In this document: in pieces, positions 14,705 to 16,694 of the stretch
Numbering within the stretch: position 1 is the stretch's first letter
How the letters are laid out: each line of letters opens with the position of its first letter
NCBI GenBank assembly: GCA_027488265.1
Contig: JAIYCA010000239.1
Location: forward strand, 1-16,694
Length of the DNA stretch: 16,694 nucleotides
Origin: Planctomycetaceae bacterium
GTDB lineage: Bacteria; Planctomycetota; Phycisphaerae; Phycisphaerales; SM1A02
Direction of reading: 5' to 3'
The notes under the pieces: generated by a model
Database searches by the model: none
The model's input: the letters and a program-made list of their open reading frames with translations, nothing else
What the model was told of the DNA's origin: nothing
Program-made: the position numbers and the translations under genes

Positions 14705-16694
14705 TTATGCTTGTGAAACTGGTATCGACGATGGAACGATTGCGTCGTCCTGCGCAGCGACCAAGTGCGAGGCCGCCAATGGCATGGTCGTCACGTGAGA
14801 GGCGGGCACGTAACACGATCCGAGTGCCTGTTCCAACGCTGACTCGATCGCGTGGAGATCGCGCGAATCACCGACCGCTGTGACCTCGAACGGCATGTTT
14901 GCGAGATTGAGTTGACCAACGACCACAATCTGTCCAGCGGGTCTCTCGCGAGTCCAAAGCGCAAGGACGCGCGCATCGACTGCGTCTGCACCGACAACGC
15001 AGATCGCGCAGTCAGAGGGCGGCATCTCAGTCACCACTTCAACACCGCGTTTCGCGAGCAATGCACCAACAATCGCGGTCGTACGACCATCTAAGCCTTT
15101 CAGAAGTGCCTTGGGCGCATCATCTTCTTGTGCGATCGCCGCGGTCGGGAAGAGCAAGCGGATGACCGTGCCCTCGCTCGGAATCGAGTCGATCTCGAGC
15201 ATTCCACCGGCACGATCGACCACACTGCGTACGAGTGGTAGCCCCAAACCAGTACCGAGCCCACGCGGCTTTGTCGTATAGAACAGCTCGAAGGCGCGAC
15301 GTCGCGTTTCTGGCGTCATCCCGACGCCGTTGTCTCGAACCTCAACACTGACGTGATCCGACTGCTCCGCGAGCCGTGCTTCAATTCGGACCTTGCAATC
15401 CCGCGCGGCGCGGGCCGCTGGCATGGCTTCGCGCGCGTTCACCAGAAGGTTGAGCATCGCGCGCGTTAGCGCATGAGGAGGCGTCGCAATAGGCGGCAGT
15501 CCTTCAGCAACGACAACTTCCAAAGTCGCCGATCGATGGAGGGACTTCGAAAGAAGCGGACCTGTTTGCGTCCACCAATTCCCAATATCCGTTGACGCGG
15601 AATCGTCGGAATCGGCCTCAGGATCCATCGCGAGATAATGGAGCGAGTCCGCGAGGTGTTGGAGATAGCAAACACCACCTCGAAGTTCAACAATATGTGA
15701 TCGTCGCCGATTTACCCCCGCGCGCGACCCGAGTTGCTCCAGCGCGTTGATGTGTGCGCGAATCGGAAAGAGCACATTGTTCATGTCATGGCCGAGCCCA
15801 GCCGCGAGTGTTCCGATCATCGCGAGTCGATCAGCCTCGCGCAAACGATTCTCCGCGAGACGTCGGTCAGAGACATCGCGAACGATCAGCACACGGGCGC
15901 CACCGAACTCCACGCGACTCACCGAACACTCGCCTTGAAACCGTGTTCGATCACGGCGAATTCCCTCGACCTCTCGAAGAAACCCATCCGCCAAACGCCT
16001 GGTGCGCGCAAACTCTTCACGACCAAACTCTGGGAGTAAGCGCTCAAGCCCCATTCCAACGATGCTGCCTTGTGCGTAGCCAAACATGCGATGCGTCGCT
16101 GGATTTGCCGAGATCACAATGTCTTGATCGCTCACAAGCAGCATGGCATCGAGAGCTCCCGTGAACACTGCACGCAGTTGCGCAGACGTAGACTCGGAGT
16201 GCCTCATCAACCAGATGCGCTCAAGCGTGAGCATCATCCTGCAGAGAACATACCGCCCCGCGAGCACAGCCTTTGCCTGCGGAATGGACGAAGGCTCAAA
16301 GAAGAAGCGCACAGACCCGATCAACTCACATTCATGTCGCAGCAGTGGATAAACGAGACTCGCGACCATTCCTGATTGCGCAAGCAATCCACACAGCAAG
16401 GTTCCCTCGATGGTTCGATCATCCGCCAGCGGAACAAGCGAGGGAACATCTCCCGCCAAACGATCACACAGACTGTCACTGTCGCCCAGAAACGAACTCG
16501 CGAGAGAGGCATCCAATTGGAACGGAACGATGACTGCTGCACCCCCATCAAAGGGTGGGCGGATGACCGCAACAGCTGCATTCGCCCCCAACTGCCCGCA
16601 CATGATTCTGACCGCCGTTGCAAGAAACTCTTGATCGTCGTCGCAACGCTCCGCATGAATGAGTTCGTCAAGCTGTGCACGCCCAATCGAAACC
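14705..16694 (-). CDS. GAF-PAS sensor histidine kinase with receiver-like C-terminus, 5' end beyond right edge
   Basis: Soluble histidine kinase. The frame is open from the right edge to TAA at 14705, giving 662 visible residues, so the start is outside. Residues about 5-165 look like a GAF sensor domain. Residues about 168-280 form a PAS domain (VFTGALDAML, ANPATHRMFGY) ending in IVRDVSDRRLAENRL. The kinase core follows: H box GLGHDMNN with H302, N box LLVNAREAM with N419, G1 DNGVGM (454-459), F box FELFYTTKP and G2 GTGLGLPLV (480-488). The final part (about 531-624) has alternating beta/alpha segments like a receiver domain but no acidic pocket and no phosphoacceptor Asp. No membrane helix is seen in the visible part, so the signal is probably intracellular or passed by a partner. 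It precedes the response regulator gene and is its likely phosphodonor. The ligands of the GAF and PAS domains cannot be told. Confidence 0.95.
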   Translation of the reverse strand, partial: VSIGRAQLDELIHAERCDDDQEFLATAVRIMCGQLGANAAVAVIRPPFDGGAAVIVPFQLDASLASSFLGDSDSLCDRLAGDVPSLVPLADDRTIEGTLLCGLLAQSGMVASLVYPLLRHECELIGSVRFFFEPSSIPQAKAVLAGRYVLCRMMLTLERIWLMRHSESTSAQLRAVFTGALDAMLLVSDQDIVISANPATHRMFGYAQGSIVGMGLERLLPEFGREEFARTRRLADGFLREVEGIRRDRTRFQGECSVSRVEFGGARVLIVRDVSDRRLAENRLREADRLAMIGTLAAGLGHDMNNVLFPIRAHINALEQLGSRAGVNRRRSHIVELRGGVCYLQHLADSLHYLAMDPEADSDDSASTDIGNWWTQTGPLLSKSLHRSATLEVVVAEGLPPIATPPHALTRAMLNLLVNAREAMPAARAARDCKVRIEARLAEQSDHVSVEVRDNGVGMTPETRRRAFELFYTTKPRGLGTGLGLPLVRSVVDRAGGMLEIDSIPSEGTVIRLLFPTAAIAQEDDAPKALLKGLDGRTTAIVGALLAKRGVEVVTEMPPSDCAICVVGADAVDARVLALWTRERPAGQIVVVGQLNLANMPFEVTAVGDSRDLHAIESALEQALGSCYVPASHVTTMPLAASHLVAAQDDAIVPSSIPVSQA

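Overview
The window is GC-rich, gene-dense bacterial DNA. The best lineage clue is the C-terminus of the 7671-9377 protein: two calcium-binding dockerin repeats, each ending in a 'VWG' or 'SWG' turn. Together with the large exported FG-GAP/VCBS protein beside it, this resembles Planctomycetota, most likely the class Phycisphaerae. That assignment is an inference from protein style, not from a marker gene. I see no rRNA, tRNA, insertion sequence, phage gene or CRISPR array.

Left part (1-1871, minus): a DEAD-box RNA helicase with a DbpA-type RNA-binding domain, cut by the left edge. A 202-bp divergent gap separates it from a three-gene plus-strand operon (2074-5395): a GT4 glycosyltransferase, an extended SDR sugar-nucleotide epimerase/reductase and a WecA/WbpL-like polyprenyl-phosphate glycosyl-1-phosphate transferase. 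The genes overlap by 7 and 4 bp. A WbpM-like UDP-GlcNAc 4,6-dehydratase (5462-7363, minus) faces this operon. Together the four genes form a compact module that could make a 6-deoxy-HexNAc nucleotide sugar, load it on the lipid carrier and add the next sugar of a cell-surface glycan.

Middle part (7364-13562, all minus): a 307-bp intergenic stretch with a 13-bp tandem repeat, an exported SGNH hydrolase with a dockerin pair, a strong 14-bp-stem hairpin, an 882-residue secreted FG-GAP/VCBS repeat protein, a promoter region rich in dyads, a clear intrinsic terminator, and a second exported SGNH-like protein that appears to lack its catalytic residues.

Right part (13644-16694, minus): an intrinsic terminator, then a NarL/FixJ-type response regulator. 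Upstream of it is a soluble GAF-PAS histidine kinase, cut by the right edge, with a receiver-like C-terminus that lacks the phosphoacceptor Asp. Kinase and regulator lie 116 bp apart and probably form a two-component operon.

Overall the window holds a housekeeping helicase, a surface-glycan module, three exported proteins and a sensory pair. I found no convincing new defence or mobile system. The points most worth checking are the pseudo-receiver kinase, the degenerate SGNH protein, the dyad-rich promoter and the inferred lipid-linked QuiNAc/FucNAc module.
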